DNA from: Rotaria sp. Silwood1
Lineage: Eukaryota > Rotifera > Eurotatoria > Philodinida > Philodinidae
NCBI GenBank assembly: GCA_905250075.1
Contig: CAJNOP010000227.1
Span: 1 to 64,000, forward strand
Direction: 5' to 3'
Length of the DNA: 64,000 nt
Positions 60,201-64,000 of the stretch are shown one piece after another. The notes under the pieces were generated by a model. That model searched no databases. It was given only the letters and a program-made list of their open reading frames with translations, and was not told the origin of the DNA. The first letter of the stretch is position 1. Every line of letters starts with the position of its first letter. The position numbers were made by a program, and so were the translations under genes.

Positions 60201-62389
60201 CAAAAGATTTGATTTGATTATTAAATCGATCTTTTATAAGAGTACATTCTAATACAGAACACTTGAATATGTCAACTATTTTTCCAATTTTGCTGCACTG
60301 ACTGCGATATATCCTACTTAAAATTGCTAGAACATTTGGCAAAGAAAAAAACTGAAAAATGATGTAAATATGATGAAACAAGTAATGTGGATAAATTCAG
60401 AGAAAAAAATAGAAATCTAATCTTTTTGAGTTTCTTAGAACGTGAATCTAAGTAGTCAATAGTATTATCATTGCTATCACAGTAGAGTTATCAACAAAAT
60501 TTGATACTCAGAAGATTATTCTGGGTACGTACTCGAGTTTATTCTCTTATTCGTTTGTTTCAACTTCTTACATTTCTACTAGGGTAATACTAAAGTACTT
60601 ATTCAGATAACAAAACTGATGTATTGCAATTCCATTCATAAAATAAATAGTGTCATTGATGTCTTTCCAAGAATTTGATTTAATTTATGACATGTGATGA
60701 CCTGGATGAAAATGTTCATTTTAATTAATGAAATTTAAATGAATCGATATTTATCCATTTCATGAAAGTTATGAATATTTTTTCATCTTTTAAGTCCTTG
60801 AGTACGGTCTGATATTCCTAGCAAAAAAAATCCTCAGTTGCATACGCAACACTTTCACTAAATAAACTTTCTATAAACTATTTTTTTTTTATCAAGAAGT
60901 TTGAATCCAAAAAATAGAATTCATCAACTCTAAAAGATCCTACAAGTGAAACGAGGAAGAAGCGTACAATGATATTCAATTCTTTTCAATTATACAATTG
61001 ACATCCATCTTTGGTTAAACTCAAAAGCACTCATCGCCACAGACAAGCTTGTTAATGATCATTACAGATGATTCACCTTTCATTTTTGTCTTTGACAAAT
61101 AGTTTGTGTAAACATGACATTATAAATCATAGAACACTTATTCCACTTGAATATGCCAACAACAAATGCGAATGTCATTTTGTTCTGTCTTTGTTTTATA
61201 ACATTGTTGTCCTAATAAACACCTTTTTTTTTTATTTACCACACATATTCAGTACATTATTTTGTCTTATGTTACAATTTTTTAGATCACTCAATAACAA
61301 CTGTATTTACTTCCCATTTGACACAACTTTAAGATCTACTGTCACTGGAACAGTAGGCATTTTTTTTTAAATCATGAAAGAACGTTATATTAATTGATAA
61401 AATGAAGGAAAAGATTTGATATGAATGTTGATCATATTTAAAAGTAATTTAAATCATTTTATAAAGTCAAACAGAATAATTTCAAATGAAGAAAATTATT
61501 GAAACAAATTAAATGACAAAGATTTAGAATTTTTGGCGAAAATACAAAAAGAAAATGTTGATGATTATGTAGAAGAAACAAATCAAAATTTTATAGAGTT
61601 ATATTCATCTTCTTTAGCTTTTGCAACATTACTGTAAAATAAAAGCTTTGATAATATATCTAAAATTGATTGATCTTCACATAACCAAGAGGAGACGGAA
61701 ATAATGGACTTCAGGACTGAAATTTCCGTTACTTCCTCCTCATTGCATAATTAAATTTGTGATTTTCTAGAAGAAAATAGTTATTATGTGTTAGAGACAG
61801 TTAGTTCTTTCAATGGTTGTCTCAAAGTCAACGATCTTCTCTAAAATTGAGCAGTCAAACACTCTGTGCTAAAAACTGCATAGCGTGTATATCGAAATTC
61901 ATATTCTCATTGGATACTAAACCATTTGATTCAATATTCAGAGCACATTCAATAGGTAAGAGGATGAAAAGCGGCAAAATAATGATACAAAATACACTAT
62001 GTGCATGTTAGACAATTTTCAGGTCACAAGGTTCGACTGTTCATTTTTATATTGAAAGGTTTTGTACACATTTGTAGAAAATTTTATGAAGAACTCTTTA
62101 GTTAAAAATTCAAATAGAAGTAATGGATATCGACAAGAATATTAATAAAATATTGAGAGACCTATCTATTTAGGAACATTAGTTATTTTTAAATAACTTT
62201 GACATCAATGTAAGTTTGAACATACTCATGTAGACATCTTTTTTGTTTACAAGTCTAATTGACTTATATGATATTTTTTAAATAAAAAGATAATAGAATT
62301 TCCTTATTATCAAATCTAAAAATAAAATATCAAAGAAATAAAGAACTAAATCAAAAAACATATCTGTATTCAATATATACAAAAGAACT

Positions 62390-62395
62390 TTTATT
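62390..62395 (-). promoter_or_regulatory. Polyadenylation signal of the GPCR gene
   Basis: AATAAA on the minus strand about 40 nt past the stop. Confidence 0.45.
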
Positions 62396-62436
62396 TTTAT
62401 ATTCAAAATTATTATAATAAGGTTTTTCCGTGTTCA

Positions 62437-63742
62437 TCACGGTACTACCGGTGATACGACATTTGAACTAGCAGAAAATAAACCACATTCACCATCACTA
62501 GTACTCTCTCTATCATCGATTATTTTATTTTTTATTGTCTTTGAATATATATTTGTTGATTGAGTATTTCCATTATAGTATTGTCGTTTTTTCTTCAATT
62601 TATGTAAATGAACATTAATTGAAGGTGATTGTCGAGATGAATTATAAGTGTTCATTGACATACAATTATTTTCTTTTTTTTGTTGTCGTCGTTGATATCG
62701 TAATGTATTTGATGTTGTTCGTTTTGAACATGATATTAATTTTCGAAATTCTCTTCGAAAATCTTGTCCACTTAATGTATATAATATAAAATTTAATGCA
62801 TGTTTTGTATACCATAATGCTTCAAGTAAATCAATTATAACTAATTTTGTATTAGAAAATGTTTTTGATGGTTTTAAACCATTTATACGATTTATACATA
62901 TGTATATAACTGATGGGCATGTTAAAAGCATAAATGCTAATATAACTGATAATAACATGATTGTAAGACGATTATTTCGTCTTTGTTTTCGTGATTTTAA
63001 TAACATACTTGTATGTTTTGTTGTACGTATTATACCTATATTTGTAAATATCATTAGAAAAAATGGAATAATAGCTACAGAAAGTAAATCAAATATTGGT
63101 AAATATAAACCAAAAAATTTCTGAAATTCTGCACTTGCTATGCATACAAAACGTTTTGTTACATGATAAGTTTCATTAGAATTATTTATATGTTTGTGAG
63201 AAATTGGAATACGTAAAGTTATATTACTACCTATAAATAAACAAAAAACAAATATTCTTCAAATAAATAAAAAGTTTCTTTTTGTTTTTTCTTTTCATAC
63301 CTAAAATGTAAAAATAATGTGTATTAACAATACATACAATAATAATAAGAATGCATGTTGATTTAATCACACGCCAACCAGCACGACGATATGAAAAAAA
63401 ATTTTTCATAATAAAATATCTATCAAAACTAACAACAACAAGTATCCATGAAGCTAAATGTGAAAGTGTCGATGAAAAAAATATAAATGATCGACATATC
63501 CATAATGATGTATTACGTAAATCAAGACGAAATATTTGTCGATATAAATATCTTGCTGATCTCATATAAATAAATAGAATATCAATAACAGCAATAATAC
63601 ATAAATATTGACATGTTGATTGACGACGAAAACGTTTTCGTAAAAGAATTTTTAAACATAATATATTACCAATTGTACCAAATATCATTAAACACGGATA
63701 AAATATACGTACAAGACCCAAACGTATTATATCAGGCCACAT
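62437..63742 (-). CDS. Class A (rhodopsin-like) G-protein-coupled receptor
   Basis: Two exons on the minus strand, 63301-63742 and 62437-63230 (phase 1 intron), give 411 aa. Seven hydrophobic segments are visible. Family landmarks: Asn26 in GTIGNILCL (TM1), Asp54 in IAVIDILF (TM2), Cys83 before TM3 pairing with the Cys in RFVCIAS of the second extracellular loop, Asp107-Arg108-Tyr109 (DRY motif), Cys-Pro in LLTCPSVIY (TM6, in place of CWxP), and ALNFILY (TM7, in place of NPxxY). N-glycosylation sites lie in loop 2 (NIT, NNSNET). The N-terminus before TM1 is only about 12 residues, so a small upstream exon may be missing. The tail is long, basic and Ser-rich. Peptide-receptor-like; ligand unknown. 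Confidence 0.88.
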
Positions 63743-64000
63743 ATTTTATGTAGAAATTTTCATCTATATTTAAAATGACGATGATGTTAAAAAAAGAAAC
63801 GTATACTTATATATATATATATATATATATCACGAATTTCCGTTATAGAATACGTCAAATTTAATTTATCAATAATCAAATGTTTAAAACGAGTCTTTTT
63901 TTTTGTTCCGTCAAATAATATGTAATTATCAAAAAATAAAGAAAACAATATCAACTTATTCATGTGTTTAAAAATATAAAACTATGATTCTATTTCTGCC
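63743..64000. other. Upstream region of the GPCR gene
   Basis: AT-rich, with an AT dinucleotide microsatellite at about 63810-63830. No exon recognised. Confidence 0.4.

Larger units (their letters stand above)
55962..62436. other. Large gene-poor AT-rich region
   Basis: Apart from one doubtful open frame (56961-57281, listed separately), nothing genic is supported. Small items: a 46-bp hairpin at 56514-56559; a short coding-like stretch at 61522-61634 (reading EFLAKIQKENVDDYVEETNQ) with no readable extension; a 61-codon frame at 58823-59008 with no domain. Confidence 0.4.

Noticed and set aside
61522-61634. Coding-like stretch reading KENVDDYVEETNQ
   Set aside because: Under 40 codons, no exon partners or homology; left as a remark only.

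Overview
The window is AT-rich nuclear DNA from an animal. Its genes are split by many short introns (mostly 50-100 bp, GT...AG), 3' UTRs look short, and the proteins have clear metazoan relatives. Three features together point to a bdelloid rotifer or close relative: compact intron-rich genes, many small non-autonomous DNA transposons, and long degenerate tracts of a TGTGGG-type repeat, which I recall as the bdelloid telomere hexamer. This placement is inference. No bacterial genes, CRISPR arrays or clear functional tRNA genes were seen.

Layout. 1-860: a broken non-LTR retrotransposon endonuclease fragment and a foldback element. 4058-7777 (+): an MFSD6-like major facilitator in nine exons. 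8356-8589 (+): a small secreted peptide. 10909-11403 (+): SmD3 of the spliceosome. 12651-12953: a foldback element. 14323-20865 (+): an SPA17-like protein with an RIIa domain and four IQ motifs, whose 3.3-kb first intron holds an intronless gene for a predicted myristoylated protein (15955-16767). 22571-22921 (+): a candidate neuropeptide precursor. 24354-25076 (-): an unrecognised Ser/Arg-rich protein. 26924-28794 (-): a nine-exon protein with a linker-histone-like globular domain. 31814-34870 (+): DDI1/DDI2 with UBL, aspartic protease and UBA domains. 36245-36514 (+): a small one-span membrane protein. 37944-39319 (-) HMCES and 39499-39941 (-) DYNLT-type dynein light chain lie in tandem. 42505-43675 (+) is a decayed coding region. 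43830-47027 (+) is a MOXD1/DBH-like copper monooxygenase with all copper ligands. 62437-63742 (-) is a class A GPCR.

The section 48,150-56,000 is a transposon and repeat island. It holds a chain of related repeats, a 753-bp foldback element with perfect 8-bp target duplications, a 1.33-kb hAT-type element with perfect 8-bp duplications that itself carries a TTAA-flanked element, and a G-rich tract running directly into a C-rich tract in the orientation expected of a telomere-telomere junction. A 576-bp assembly gap (55337-55912) ends in more of the same C-rich repeat. From 55,962 to 62,436 almost nothing can be supported as genic.

Functionally the genes are mostly housekeeping (splicing, dynein, abasic-site repair, proteasome shuttle or protease), ciliary or sperm-type (SPA17), and signalling or secretory (GPCR, neuropeptide candidate, MOXD1, secreted peptide). 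Except for the HMCES/DYNLT tandem and the nested gene pair, neighbours look functionally unrelated.
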